Source: Okeania sp. KiyG1 (GTDB taxonomy: Bacteria; Cyanobacteriota; Cyanobacteriia; Cyanobacteriales; Microcoleaceae). Taken from it: a stretch of 64,000 bases of DNA. Under the pieces are notes generated by a model. It was not told where the DNA came from. It searched no databases and worked only from the letters and a program-made list of their open reading frames with translations. Below, piece by piece: positions 8,599-17,727 of the stretch. The stretch spans positions 62,001 through 126,000 of the forward strand of contig NZ_BLZO01000094.1 of assembly GCF_014132355.1 (NCBI RefSeq), written 5' to 3'. The first letter of the stretch is position 1. Every line of letters begins with the position of its first letter. The translations under genes were made by a program, and so were the position numbers.

Positions 8599-8861
8599 TA
8601 GATATGGCAATGGTTTTTTTTCGATAAACATTTGAAATATAGCAGGGAACAGGGAACAGCTGTGCGACCCCGCGACGACGACAGTCGCAAGGGAATGCGC
8701 ACCAAGAGAGGGAACAGGGAACAGTGACAAAAGCTTTTCTGGTGTCTCAGGTTCATCATTAATCAGGGAACAGGGAACAGTGACAAAAGCTTTTCTCTAT
8801 CTCAGGTTCATCATTAATCTATGTCAAATACCAACTCATTCCTTGCTATAATAAATAACTT
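8599..8861. other. Intergenic repeats after the hydrolase gene
   Basis: Holds GGGAACA heptamers and a direct duplication of about 50 bp (GTGACAAAAGCTTTTCT ... CTCAGGTTCATCATTAATC at about 8723-8765 and 8780-8819). No gene seen. Confidence 0.55.
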
Positions 8862-8869
8862 AAGCATTT

Positions 8870-8958
8870 CGCAAGAAATGCTCCGCAAAGAGCTATTAGC
8901 GGTCAGCTCTAACTAAAAGTAATAGCTGATAGCTGATGGCTGACGGCTGAATGCTTAC
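8870..8958. mobile_element. Short GTAAGCATT-type MITE just upstream of fni
   Basis: An 89-bp element, left end TTAAGCATTTCGC, right end GGCTGAATGCTTAC. It is flanked by a perfect 8-bp direct repeat TAAATAAC (8862-8869 and 8959-8966). The right copy ends two bases before the fni start codon, so this insertion replaced the native leader of fni. Confidence 0.88.
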
Positions 8959-8968
8959 TAAATAACTG

Positions 8969-10006
8969 ATGAACTCAAACTCCCAAACTCAAACTCGCAA
9001 AGCAGACCATCTTAGAATTTGTCTGGAATCAGATGTCCAATTTAACAACATTACTAATGGCTTAGACCGTTACCGTTTTACCCATTGTTGTTTACCAGAA
9101 CTAAACCGCAACGAAATAACTACAAACACTACATTTCTGGGAAAACAATTAGGTGCGCCATTGTTGATATCTTCAATGACAGGTGGCACTGAACAAGCAA
9201 AAATGATTAATTATCGGTTAGCCAAAGTTGCTCAAAAGTATAAAATAGCAATGGGAGTGGGTTCTCAACGAGTGGCCGTGGAAAATTCTCAAGTGGCCGA
9301 TACTTTTGCTGTGCGATCGCTCGCTCCGGATATTCTCCTATTTGCTAATCTAGGGGCAGTTCAACTAAATTATGATTATGGTATAGAGCAGTGCCAACAA
9401 GCGATCGACATCCTACAAGCAGATGCTCTGATTCTTCATCTTAATCCTTTGCAAGAGTGTATTCAAACTGAAGGCGATATAAATTTTCGTGGATTATTTG
9501 ACAAAATATCAAAATTATGCTATAGGTTGCCAGTGCCAGTTATTGCCAAAGAGGTAGGTAATGGCATTTCCGGAAAAATGGCTCAAAAGTTAATAGATGC
9601 TGGAGTAGCAGCAATTGACGTAGCTGGAGCTGGGGGGACTTCTTGGGCAAAAATTGAAGGGGAGCGAGCCACAGATATACGTCAGCGTAGGTTAGGAGAA
9701 ACTTTTGCCAACTGGGGAATACCAACAGCAAAATGTATTACTGACATCCGCGCCTTCAACTCAGACATTCCGCTAATTGCTTCTGGAGGTTTGCGGAATG
9801 GGGTGGATGTGGCTAAAGCGATCGCTCTGGGTGCAGACCTCAGTGGGCTAGCTTGGCCATTCCTTCAAGCTGCGGCTGAATCAGAAGAATCTCTCAATAT
9901 ATTAGTAGATATTTTAATAGCGGAAATTACAACAGTCCTCTTTTGCACGGGTAATGCTAATTTATCTGAACTGAAAAAATCTGGCAGTCTAGAAAAGAGG
10001 GAGTAG
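8969..10006 (+). CDS. fni: Type 2 isopentenyl-diphosphate delta-isomerase
   Basis: A 345-residue FMN- and NADPH-dependent enzyme that interconverts isopentenyl and dimethylallyl diphosphate, the last step supplying both C5 units for carotenoids, the chlorophyll phytyl chain and quinones. Recognised by [10 protein letters not shown] at the start, [11 protein letters not shown] (about 65-75), [42 protein letters not shown], the phosphate loop [11 protein letters not shown], and IASGGLRNG followed by [12 protein letters not shown]. Length is normal. No Shine-Dalgarno sequence is visible because a MITE lies immediately upstream (8870-8958), so translation may start weakly or its promoter may lie within the MITE. 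The isolated downstream region is an 82-bp tandem array. Confidence 0.95.
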   Translation: MNSNSQTQTRKADHLRICLESDVQFNNITNGLDRYRFTHCCLPELNRNEITTNTTFLGKQLGAPLLISSMTGGTEQAKMINYRLAKVAQKYKIAMGVGSQRVAVENSQVADTFAVRSLAPDILLFANLGAVQLNYDYGIEQCQQAIDILQADALILHLNPLQECIQTEGDINFRGLFDKISKLCYRLPVPVIAKEVGNGISGKMAQKLIDAGVAAIDVAGAGGTSWAKIEGERATDIRQRRLGETFANWGIPTAKCITDIRAFNSDIPLIASGGLRNGVDVAKAIALGADLSGLAWPFLQAAAESEESLNILVDILIAEITTVLFCTGNANLSELKKSGSLEKRE

Positions 10007-10083
10007 GGAGTTAGAAGTCAAAATTCAAAAGTCAAAAGTCAAAAGTTAGAAACCAGTCTACTACTGGAATGACATAATGGGAC

Positions 10084-10801
10084 ATGGGGCGGGTTTATCT
10101 AAATTTAATGTTGAGCAATTAACTTAACGCGGAACCTGCCCCTACTATTGCAATATTTTGGCGGCATGGGGCGGGTTTATCTAAATTTAATGTTGAGCAA
10201 TTAACTTAATGCAGAACCTGCCCCTACTATTGCAATATTTTGGCGGCATGGGGCGGGTTTATCTAAATTTAATGTTGAGCAATTAACTTAACGCGGAACC
10301 TGCCCCTACTATTGCAATATTTTGGCGGCATGGGGCGGGTTTATCTAAATTTAATGTTGAGCAATTAACTTAACGCGGAACCTGCCCCTACTATTGCAAT
10401 ATTTTGGCGGCATGGGGCGGGTTTATCTAAATTTAATGTTGAGCAATTAACTTAATGCAGAACCCGCCCCTACTATTGCAATATTTTGGCGGCATGGGGC
10501 GGGTTTATCTAAATTTAATGTTGAGCAATTAACTTAACGCGGAACCTGCCCCTACTATTGCAATATTTTGGCGGCATGGGGCGGGTTTATCTAAATTTAA
10601 TGTTGAGCAATTAACTTAACGCGGAACCTGCCCCTACTATTGCAATATTTTGGCGGCATGGGGCGGGTTTATCTAAATTTAATGTTGAGCAATTAACTTA
10701 ACGCGGAACCTGCCCCTACTATTGCAATATTTTGGCGGCATGGGGCGGGTTTATCTAAATTTAATGTTGAGCAATTAACTTAATGCAGAACCCGCCCCTA
10801 C
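10084..10801. repeat. Nine-copy 82-bp tandem hairpin array
   Basis: Copies begin at 10084, 10166, 10248, 10330, 10412, 10494, 10576, 10658 and 10740, with an exact 82-bp period; the last is cut at about 10801. Each has a GGGGCGGGTT left arm and an AACCYGCCCC right arm around an AT-rich loop, so each can form a hairpin of about 58 nt. Copies differ almost only at ACGCGG/ATGCAG and CCTG/CCCG; copies 5 and 9 have the perfectly paired CCCG form. Single relatives in the opposite orientation lie inside elements near 43358-43425 and 50660-50735. It fills the gap between fni and sppA. Confidence 0.95.
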
Positions 10802-10843
10802 TTTAGACTATCACCTACCACCTAAAACCTACCACCTGGAAAC

Positions 10844-12670
10844 ATGAAAGACTTCTTCAAATATACTTTTGCCAGCTTGATTGGCAGTTTACTGGGAATT
10901 GCTCTAATTATCAGCTTAGGATTTGGCGGACTAATATTTCTTGTTGGCTCCATCGCTAGTAAGGCCAAAGACATCGGGCCACAAGTTAAAGATAAATCGG
11001 TCCTAGTTTTCGACCTCGCTACGAATATTACAGACACCAGACCCATCTCCAGTACCGGGGAAGCACTCCAAGAAGCTCTCTCTGGAGACCAACCCGCAAC
11101 TATTACTCTCCGAAAAGCAATTAATGCTCTTGATGCTGCTGCCCAAGACGAAAAAATTATCGGTCTTTACATTAAAGGTAGCAGTACACCAGGAAGAACA
11201 GGACTGGCAAATTTACAAGAAATACGTCAGGCACTGCAACGGTTCCAAGAAGCAGGCAAAAAAATCATTGCCTACGATGTAGACTGGACAGAGCGAGAAT
11301 ATTATCTGGGTTCGGTAGCAGATGAAGTTGTCATTAACCCCATGGGTGTCTTAGAATTCAATGGCTTAAGTTCGCAGACTATGTTCTTAAGTGGGGCGTT
11401 TGATAAGTTTGGTATTGGAGTACAAGTAACGAGAGTGGGTAAATATAAGTCCGCAGTTGAGCCTTTTACCCGAGAAACAATGAGTCCGGAAAACAAGGAG
11501 CAAAATCTCAAATTGTTACGGGATATTTGGGGTAAATACCTGCAAACAATAGCCCCCAGTCGTGGGTTAACAATACAGCAGTTACAGGCGATCGCTAATC
11601 AGCAGGGTATTTTGATGGCGGATGCTGCGGTAGATAGTAAATTAGTAGACCGATCTGGTTACTATGATGAAGTGCTAAGTGAACTAAAAGTGCTAACTGG
11701 CAAAGAAGAAGATGACAAAACTTTCACACAAATTAGTCTCAGCAACTATACAAGAGTGCCAGAAGTTGTAGAAGTTGCCAGCGCAGATGTTAATAGTAAA
11801 AATAAAATTGCTGTAGTTTATGCTGAGGGAGAAATAGTTAATGGTACGGGTACTCCTAGACAAATAGGAGGCGATCGTCTAGCAAAAGAATTGCGACGAC
11901 TGCGATTTGATGACAAAGTTAAGGCTGTGGTTTTGCGAGTTAATAGTCCTGGTGGAAGTGCTTCAGCATCAGAAGTTATTGGTCGAGAAGTCAAACTTAC
12001 GGGGGAGAAAAAACCTGTAATTGTATCTATGGGTAATATAGCTGCTTCTGGTGGATATTGGATTTCAATGAATGCGGACAAAATATTTGCTGAACCTACT
12101 ACTATTACAGGTTCAATTGGAGTTTTTGGTGTTTTGTTCAATATTCAAGAGCTGGGCAATGAAAATGGTATTACTTGGGATACAGTGAAAATTGGTCAAT
12201 TTGCCGATCTTAATAATAATTCTCGTCCTAAAACGGAGGAGGAGTTAGCCTTAATTCAAAATATGGTGGATTCAATTTATGAGCGTTTTATTACAGATAT
12301 AGCAACTGCTCGTAATTTACCAAAGGAGAAAGTAGCTGAAATTGCTCAAGGTAGAGTTTGGTCTGGTGTTAATGCTCAAGAATTAGGTTTGATAGATGAG
12401 ATTACTGGAATAGAGGGTGCGATTAAGTTTGCTGCAGAAAAAGCGGAATTGGGAGATAATTGGAAAGTTGAAGAATATCCTAAGTCTCGTAGTTTGGAGC
12501 AAAGAATTTTCCGCAGTCTTTCTGGTGTGGAGGCTGAAATATCTACTTCTCCTGTAGACCCACTGACGGCAGAATTTCAAAAGTTGCAGCAGGAGTTAGC
12601 TAGTTTGAGAGCTATGAATGACCCTTATGGAATTTATACTCGTTTGCCTTTTAATCTCAGAATTGAGTAA
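10844..12670 (+). CDS. sppA: Signal peptide peptidase SppA (long form)
   Basis: A 608-residue membrane protease of family S49 with the duplicated-domain architecture of the 67-kDa SppA. An N-terminal transmembrane helix lies at about residues 8-40. The N-terminal half carries the general-base lysine in VGKYKSAVEPFTRE (K202 in YKSAVEP) and the C-terminal half the nucleophile serine in NIAASGGYWISM (S402), with VNSPGGSASASEVI and TGSIGVFGV as further family blocks. It degrades cleaved signal peptides and other membrane peptides; cyanobacterial homologues take part in thylakoid remodelling under light stress. The ATG at 10844 is the only start that includes the membrane anchor. The 82-bp array ends just upstream. 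Confidence 0.95.
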   Translation: MKDFFKYTFASLIGSLLGIALIISLGFGGLIFLVGSIASKAKDIGPQVKDKSVLVFDLATNITDTRPISSTGEALQEALSGDQPATITLRKAINALDAAAQDEKIIGLYIKGSSTPGRTGLANLQEIRQALQRFQEAGKKIIAYDVDWTEREYYLGSVADEVVINPMGVLEFNGLSSQTMFLSGAFDKFGIGVQVTRVGKYKSAVEPFTRETMSPENKEQNLKLLRDIWGKYLQTIAPSRGLTIQQLQAIANQQGILMADAAVDSKLVDRSGYYDEVLSELKVLTGKEEDDKTFTQISLSNYTRVPEVVEVASADVNSKNKIAVVYAEGEIVNGTGTPRQIGGDRLAKELRRLRFDDKVKAVVLRVNSPGGSASASEVIGREVKLTGEKKPVIVSMGNIAASGGYWISMNADKIFAEPTTITGSIGVFGVLFNIQELGNENGITWDTVKIGQFADLNNNSRPKTEEELALIQNMVDSIYERFITDIATARNLPKEKVAEIAQGRVWSGVNAQELGLIDEITGIEGAIKFAAEKAELGDNWKVEEYPKSRSLEQRIFRSLSGVEAEISTSPVDPLTAEFQKLQQELASLRAMNDPYGIYTRLPFNLRIE

Positions 12671-12677
12671 ATAGGCG

Positions 12678-13261
12678 TTCAACAATTAATTATTAATTAT
12701 TAATTATTAATTATTAATTATTAATTATTACCTCTCCTTGAAAGCGGATAGGATTGAGAGGTTGTCTGAGAAGTCCCATTTGCTACATCGCTCGCCCCCG
12801 CGCATCCCCCTTTCAACAAAAAGCGCAGCATCCTCTAGCTTCCCCCGATCCTGCGGGGGACGGGAGGGCAGGGTGAATTTATTGTCACCAGAGAAAAAAG
12901 AAGTAGGGGAGTGGGGGAGTGGGGGAGTGGGGAGTAGGGGATGGGGGAGCATTTGTCAATTCATCGTCCAGAGAGAAAAATTGTATCCTTTGAAATTTTG
13001 AAATTTTGTGCATCTTGCTAGTGAGTTAACCAAAAATATACAGTTGTAAATATTCTAGGCGCGACAATGAATTAGCCCTGGGACGGGAGGGGGATTAGTA
13101 AAGGGGGACTAGAGCAAGCAAATTGTCTTGTTCCCCCCAAAGTTGGCTTGCTCGGGGGGCAAAATTTAGTATCAAAAAACTTTTCAGATATCCTCTAACT
13201 CAAAGGAAAATGTTTTTCTTATTTCTACTTTAAAGAAGATACTTTAAACCTTAATTATTCG
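12678..13261 (+). mobile_element. TTCA...TTCG|GTAA element carrying a 450-bp insert
   Basis: Begins TTCAACAATTAATTATTAA with a run of AATTATT units and CCTCTCCTTGAAA, and ends TTAAACCTTAATTATTCG followed by GTAA (13262-13265), the standard end of this family. Between the two ends sits about 450 bp of unrelated sequence, including GGGGGAGT repeats (12905-12950) and a C/G-rich block near 13085-13160. No gene was seen in the 12671-13385 gap; a C/T-rich CTTCTTTCTTC tract precedes the next gene. Confidence 0.7.
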
Positions 13262-13385
13262 GTAACTATGGCAACTGATAACTGAAATGACTATCCCCAT
13301 CCAATTTTTCCAAAAAGGTCAGTCCTAAATCTTTTTTTTCCTTCTTCCTTCTTTCTTCTTTCTTCTTCCTTTTTCTTGAATTTCA

Positions 13386-13859
13386 ATGCTAGAAAATCTT
13401 AATATCAGAACAGCAAACTTATCAGAAAATTATATAATTGCCGAGCATTTTTATAAAATGTGGCAAGATATGAGTGTACCTACTGATTCTATAGAATCTA
13501 ACTGGTTAGAAATTACAAGAGTGCATATTGATAATGCTAGAAAAGAACTATCTTATCAAGGTTTTATTGCTGAAGTAAATAATACAATAGTTGGTTCAGT
13601 TAGCTGTCAAATATTTGCTGGTTTGTCTCCCACTGTTCTTAAGCCGGAATATCGAAAATATGGTTATATTTGGGGTGTTTATGTTGAAGCAAATTATCGC
13701 CGTCAAGGAGTTGCTAAAAAGTTGATGGGAGAAGCGATCGCTTACCTTAAATCTCTTAGTTGTACTAAAGCTGTTCTTCATGCTTCGCCTGAAGGCAAAT
13801 TTCTATATTCTCATCTTGGCTTTGATGAACATAATGAAATGTGGTTAGACTTGTCTTAG
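13386..13859 (+). CDS. GNAT-family N-acetyltransferase
   Basis: A 157-residue single-domain acetyltransferase. The acetyl-CoA pyrophosphate loop is VYVEANYRRQGVAKKLM (about 100-116; R-x-x-G-x-A), preceded by the beta strand YIWGVYV, and followed by a typical end KAVLHASPEGKFLYSHLGF. The N-terminal part NIRTANLSE...IAEHFYKMW is the usual start of the fold. The substrate cannot be inferred. A C/T-rich tract (CTTCCTTC units, 13337-13378) lies just upstream and no clear ribosome binding site is seen. Confidence 0.88.
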   Translation: MLENLNIRTANLSENYIIAEHFYKMWQDMSVPTDSIESNWLEITRVHIDNARKELSYQGFIAEVNNTIVGSVSCQIFAGLSPTVLKPEYRKYGYIWGVYVEANYRRQGVAKKLMGEAIAYLKSLSCTKAVLHASPEGKFLYSHLGFDEHNEMWLDLS

Positions 13860-13996
13860 AATAATTTTTTCTTCTTCCCAATCTTTTCTTTTACAGGTTT
13901 AATACCATGTCCGGATAATTAATCATCAAAAACCTTCTCCCTTTAAACCTTTCTTTTCCTTCTGCCTTCTTCCTTCTTCCTTCTTCCTTATTAAAA

Positions 13997-14239
13997 ATGT
14001 CAAAAAAACAAAAGTTTCCTCATCTTGTTGGTTCAAAATGGACAGCCAATCAAAAAACTTGGGGATGGCGACATTTCCAAGTAGTAAATCGTAAAAATCA
14101 AGGTCAATGGGTATTTGCTGAAATGGTAGCATCCTGTGACTCTAGTGTGAGATTTTGGTTAAATGCTAAACAACTCAAAGACCGCTCTCTTTGGAAACCT
14201 GGATGGCAATCAACACAAGAATTAGAAGCCATTGAATAA
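13997..14239 (+). CDS. Trp-rich small protein, TIGR02450 family
   Basis: An 80-residue protein with the spacing of the tryptophan-rich TIGR02450 family: HLVGSKWTA, WGWRHFQVV, GQWVFAEMVASC, then RFWLNAKQLKDRSLWKPGW. Nine tryptophans in 80 residues. Members are found in cyanobacteria and some proteobacteria and have no established function. No membrane segment. A dispersed CTTCCTTCTTCC tract ends about ten bases before the ATG and no strong Shine-Dalgarno sequence is seen. Confidence 0.85.
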   Translation: MSKKQKFPHLVGSKWTANQKTWGWRHFQVVNRKNQGQWVFAEMVASCDSSVRFWLNAKQLKDRSLWKPGWQSTQELEAIE

Positions 14240-14469
14240 TTAATAATTAATTATTAATTATTAATTATTACCTCTCCTTGAAATTCGTATTACTTCTTAC
14301 TTATTACTTTTGAATTTTGACTTATAAAGGAGAGACTTTAAATCTTAATTATTTGATAAGTAGCACAATTTTTGTATTTCATATTACTTCTTATTTTTTA
14401 CTTTTTACTTTTGACTTTTTAATTTTAACTTATAAAGGAGAGGCTTTAAACCTTAATTATTCGATAAAA
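14240..14469. repeat. Degenerate TTCA...TTCG-family remnants abutting the next start codon
   Basis: AATTATT units at about 14241-14270, CCTCTCCTTGAAA, then two successive copies of the family right end (AAAGGAGAGACTTTAAATC and AAAGGAGAGGCTTTAAACC). The second ends ATTATTCGATAAAA directly before ATG 14470, a mutated form of the usual TTCG|GTAA. Confidence 0.65.
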
Positions 14470-15084
14470 ATGGATTATGAACATCTCAAAAAAGCAATTC
14501 AATTATTAACAAATGCCACCCAAAAATTAGAAGATATTGTCAGTGAAAAATCGACAAATCAAGCTAATAATCAAACAGTTGAATTTGCTCAAGAAACTAT
14601 CAAAAAAGCTATGGCAGAAATCTCTGCTGCCATTAATCCTCCTATCATAAATCATATACCAGATGAATTTTTAGCTAAAGCAGAAAGTTTAGGTATTCCC
14701 TTAGATGATATTGAGGTTATAGTCGCTATTTCTGAACATCATCCTAGTCAATTATTAGGTGTATTAACAGAAATTGAAAATCGAGCTGAAAATATCAGAC
14801 GTAGACGAGAATATTTTCTCCTACGATTACCAGAAATGCCAATAGAAAAATTAGGTTCTCGACTACCAGTTATCAAAGCTAGCGATTTGAATTGGCCGGA
14901 AGAACCGATTTCTCAAGAATATCGAGAGGCAATTAAAGCTAAATACAAAATTAATCGACTGATGAAAAAACGACCTTATTCTAGGGCAACAATTTTTGAA
15001 AAAATTAAACAGGCAGAGGCAGTTTTTGCCGAATCTCAAGCACGGGAAAATGAGTATGATTTAGATGAAGAAATTCCGTTTTAA
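14470..15084 (+). CDS. Hypothetical protein, helical, acidic C-terminus
   Basis: A 204-residue protein that I do not recognise. The frame is open further upstream to 14317, but that extra part is translation of the dispersed repeat, so ATG 14470 (MDYEHLKKAIQLLTNATQKL) is the sensible start. It is predicted almost entirely helical, with no signal peptide or membrane segment. Features are a heptad-like N-terminus (1-75), the central block HIPDEFLAKAESLGIPLDD (about 85-103), an Arg-rich NIRRRREYFLLRLPEMP, and a C-terminal region ending in DLDEEIPF. The HIPDEF..KAE..GI...D pattern resembles a mobile-element or plasmid-type helical protein, but this is only an impression. Confidence 0.6.
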   Translation: MDYEHLKKAIQLLTNATQKLEDIVSEKSTNQANNQTVEFAQETIKKAMAEISAAINPPIINHIPDEFLAKAESLGIPLDDIEVIVAISEHHPSQLLGVLTEIENRAENIRRRREYFLLRLPEMPIEKLGSRLPVIKASDLNWPEEPISQEYREAIKAKYKINRLMKKRPYSRATIFEKIKQAEAVFAESQARENEYDLDEEIPF

Positions 15085-15125
15085 TTTTTCTATGTTTCCA
15101 GAAAAAAGGCAATATTAATGGATTT

Positions 15126-15241
15126 ATATCAATTTTATGTGAGGCTGCACAGAATTATGAAATTTGTGAACTTGTCTATCTTAATCTACAGTAAACTCTG
15201 ATTAAAAGATTATTCTATGCAACTTCATATTAATTTGGTAT
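15126..15241. repeat. ATACCAATTTTATATGAGG-type MITE, copy 1
   Basis: About 116 bp bounded by inverted ends (TATCAATTTTATGTGAGGC left; GCAACTTCATATTAATTTGG right) and closely matching 16144-16270. The two copies flank the broken cyclodipeptide synthase gene. Confidence 0.65.
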
Positions 15242-15300
15242 TAAACAGTTAAAATACTTCATTAAAAGAGTTAGCTAAAAGCGATAGGGTGTAGGTTTAT

Positions 15301-15973
15301 CTAAACTTCAGCAACTAAGTAACCTTGATTATTCAATACAAGACTATCCTTTCTTTCAAAAAGAGTTTGAATGAACAACGGGCAATTCCGATAACAAAAA
15401 ACGACTTCTTTTTTACCTAAAATACTGACACTGTTCAAAAACAAAGGTAATTCTGCTAATAGATATTTAACAGCAATTTATAACCGATAATCACTAAGGT
15501 CTGTTTGAGTTTCCACTACCTGCTTAGAAGTTTCGAGACAGTTTATTCTAAATTCACTATCATTAGCATATTTATCTTCATAAAATTTGAGTGCTGAGAG
15601 ATAATTTGTGTTTTTGTTCAAATACCGAAAATCTAATATTAGTTCTTTGGCTTCATTTATTGATAGGTCTAATCCTGTTAAGGCTCTGAGACATTTATTT
15701 CTTAAATAATTAGCTTGCCTTTTAGCTTTTTTGGTAGCTTTAACTTCATCATATCCTAAAACCATTAGTGTATACACATAGGGTTCGTCTGGGATAAAAA
15801 AATTAAAACTCTTAAAATTATTCATCGCCCAGTTTGATAAAATCGCTATATTTTTCTGAAAAATAGCTATTAAACGGACTAATACCTAAAAGTACGTGTT
15901 CTCCTCGTTCATATAATAATTGGCAATTGCTGGTAATCGGATATACTTTAGTTATTAGTTCTAATTCCGTCAT
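15301..15973 (-). pseudogene. Cyclodipeptide synthase, broken by one frameshift and one stop
   Basis: Cyclodipeptide synthases join two aminoacyl-tRNAs into a diketopiperazine. On the minus strand from ATG 15973 the N-terminus reads ...HVLLGISPFNSYFS, with the nucleophile serine (S32) and the N35 that sits three residues later, as in AlbC S37/N40. A one-base shift near 15835 (reading KLGDE then stop instead of KWAMNNFKS) leads into NFFIPDEPYVYTLMVLGY and the basic tRNA-binding helix KAKRQANYLRNKCLRAL. An in-frame TAA (15478-15480) precedes KYLLAELPLF and VVFCYRNCPLF. Tyr+4 Glu, and a second Tyr 20 residues after the Glu, reproduce the AlbC Y178/E182/Y202 spacing. The residue after the last Tyr is Arg, not the usual His. 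Total 673 nt, i.e. 224 codons plus one base. A former member of the NYH-like subfamily, now non-functional unless the lesions are sequence errors. Confidence 0.88.
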
Positions 15974-16143
15974 ATTGATAGAAATTATTATGTTATATGA
16001 GGCATTCTTGGGTTTTAGAGCTGATTTATCAAGTAAATCTTAAATTAACTAATCCCTCGAACGTTAGATGAATCTAGTGCTGCTACCCGGAAGTTAAAAA
16101 TAATGCATTTAAAAGTCAATCATTTTTGATTGGTAAGGCTTTT

Positions 16144-16270
16144 ATACCAATTTTATATGAGGTTGCATAGAATGATGAAATTCATTAAATCGATCTATCT
16201 TTATCTACGCTTACCTACGGTCAATTATGCTTAAAATATTATTCTATGCAGCTTCATTTCAATTTGGTAT
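16144..16270. repeat. ATACCAATTTTATATGAGG-type MITE, copy 2
   Basis: Inverted ends ATACCAATTTTATATGAGG and CTTCATTTCAATTTGGTAT; the interior (GCATAGAATGATGAAATTC, ATTATTCTATGCAGC) matches the copy at 15126-15241. It lies between the methyltransferase gene and the cyclodipeptide synthase relic. Nothing else is seen in 15974-16310. Confidence 0.7.
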
Positions 16271-16310
16271 TAGGATTTTGTAACTGGTTAGTTATTTCTG
16301 CCATCCTGCA

Positions 16311-17375
16311 CTAGGTTTTTGCAATATAATAATTGTTGAAGATATCTTCTGGAATTTGTTGAATATCCACATTGATAAACCCTGCTTCATTTAACATTTT
16401 CAGTGCTTTTTGTTCCCCCCACATTGCACCAAGTCCTGCCCCATTTTGCCCTAATGAAACAGTCATGCAATGCATACAAGATGTTGTGTATAACCACGAT
16501 CCTAAAGGGTTGTCCAGATTTTCGTGTAGATGACTTGATGCTGCTAAATCAACCATTAAAAAAGTTCCGTCAGGTTGAAGTGAATCAGCAATTAATTTCA
16601 AGACTTTAGCTGGTTGTGCCATATCGTGGATGACATCAAAAGCTGTAATTAGTGCGTATTTGTTTGGTTCATTGAAAGTTGTCAAATCTTGAACTTCTAA
16701 ATTAACATTGGTTAAACCAAGAGATTGTGCTTTTTCTCTGGCAGCATTAATCCCATTTTCTAAAAAATCATAGCCTGTAAAACGACTGTTGGGAAAGGCT
16801 TTTGCCATGAGGTTAAGTACATGGCCATCCCCACAACCAATATCAAGAATATCAACACCTTGACGCATCTTTTCAACCACATCAGGTATCAAAGGTAGAA
16901 TTTTTTGGGTTATGGTGGCGTCAAATCTATCTGCATTAATTTCAGCCCACAAGTTCATGAAGTCTGGGTAAGCAGAATAGGAAACGCCACCACCTTTGTG
17001 AAAATGATTAACAATAGCCTTTTGGACTGATGCCAGAAATGGAATAACCAGTGTCAACCGTGCCATGTTATTGGGTCCTGCAACCTTTGTGAGGACAGAA
17101 GCGTGTTCGGCGGATAAACTATAGGTATTGGTTGTGGGGTCATAGTCGATGATTTGCCCAACGACCATTGCTGCCAACCATTCACGGACATATCTTTCTT
17201 TTAACTCAGCCACTACAGCTATTTGTTCGCTAGTAGAAGGTGGCAAATTAGCCATAACTTCAAACAACCCAGTCTGATACCCAATACCGATCGTCAGACT
17301 TAGCATAGATCCATTTAGGATATCGAGCATTTTCTCAGAAAAGGCATTTACCTTTGCTTGGTCTAGATCATTCAT
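16311..17375 (-). CDS. Class I SAM-dependent methyltransferase with N-terminal winged-helix domain
   Basis: A 354-residue protein. The N-terminal 90 residues (MLSLTIGIGYQTGLFEVM, KERYVREWLAAMVVG) form a winged-helix dimerisation domain as in O-methyltransferase-like and Rv2258c-type enzymes. The SAM-binding motif is VDILDIGCGDGHVLNLMAKA (about 174-193), followed by motif II FTGYDF, acidic EVQDL and motif FDVIHDMAQP. The substrate is unknown. It precedes the cyclodipeptide synthase relic on the same strand (338 bp, with a MITE between), and methyltransferases are common tailoring partners of such synthases, so it may once have methylated a cyclodipeptide; this is inference. It is intact and full length. 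Confidence 0.88.
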   Translation of the reverse strand: MNDLDQAKVNAFSEKMLDILNGSMLSLTIGIGYQTGLFEVMANLPPSTSEQIAVVAELKERYVREWLAAMVVGQIIDYDPTTNTYSLSAEHASVLTKVAGPNNMARLTLVIPFLASVQKAIVNHFHKGGGVSYSAYPDFMNLWAEINADRFDATITQKILPLIPDVVEKMRQGVDILDIGCGDGHVLNLMAKAFPNSRFTGYDFLENGINAAREKAQSLGLTNVNLEVQDLTTFNEPNKYALITAFDVIHDMAQPAKVLKLIADSLQPDGTFLMVDLAASSHLHENLDNPLGSWLYTTSCMHCMTVSLGQNGAGLGAMWGEQKALKMLNEAGFINVDIQQIPEDIFNNYYIAKT

Positions 17376-17458
17376 TATTGTTTCCTCATTTCTGCTTTAG
17401 CATTCTAGTATTAAGTTGTCGTGTATCTAGATTTTATCATCTAAAAATAATAAAGTAG

Positions 17459-17617
17459 TTCATTAATGGATAATGGATAATGGATAATGGATAATTACCT
17501 CTGGTTAAAACCGCTCTTGATTGAATATAAGGAAATATTATTTCTTTTTTTCCCCTTGAAAGGGGAGGCTTTTAACCAGAATTATTTAATTAATAATTAA
17601 TAATGATTAATTATTCG
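17459..17617 (+). mobile_element. TTCA...TTCG|GTAA palindrome element
   Basis: Begins TTCATTAATGGATAATGG, then ATTACCTCTGGTTAAAACCG, and ends CCCTTGAAAGGGGAGGCTTTTAACC ... GATTAATTATTCG followed by GTAA (17618-17621). No target duplication. Same subfamily as 19922, 34275, 38834 and 48428. Confidence 0.8.
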
Positions 17618-17727
17618 GTAAAAACCTGGAGTAAAAATGCTAGCGCTCAACTACCTTAGTTAGGAACAACGTCAAAATTTACTGATTTTTTTTTGAGAAA
17701 GTGAAAGTTCCCTTATTTAGAGATATA

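Noticed and set aside
14317-14469. Upstream extension of the hypothetical gene at 14470
   Set aside because: The extra codons are translation of a mobile repeat (YKGEALNLNY twice); ATG 14470 starts a protein-like sequence.
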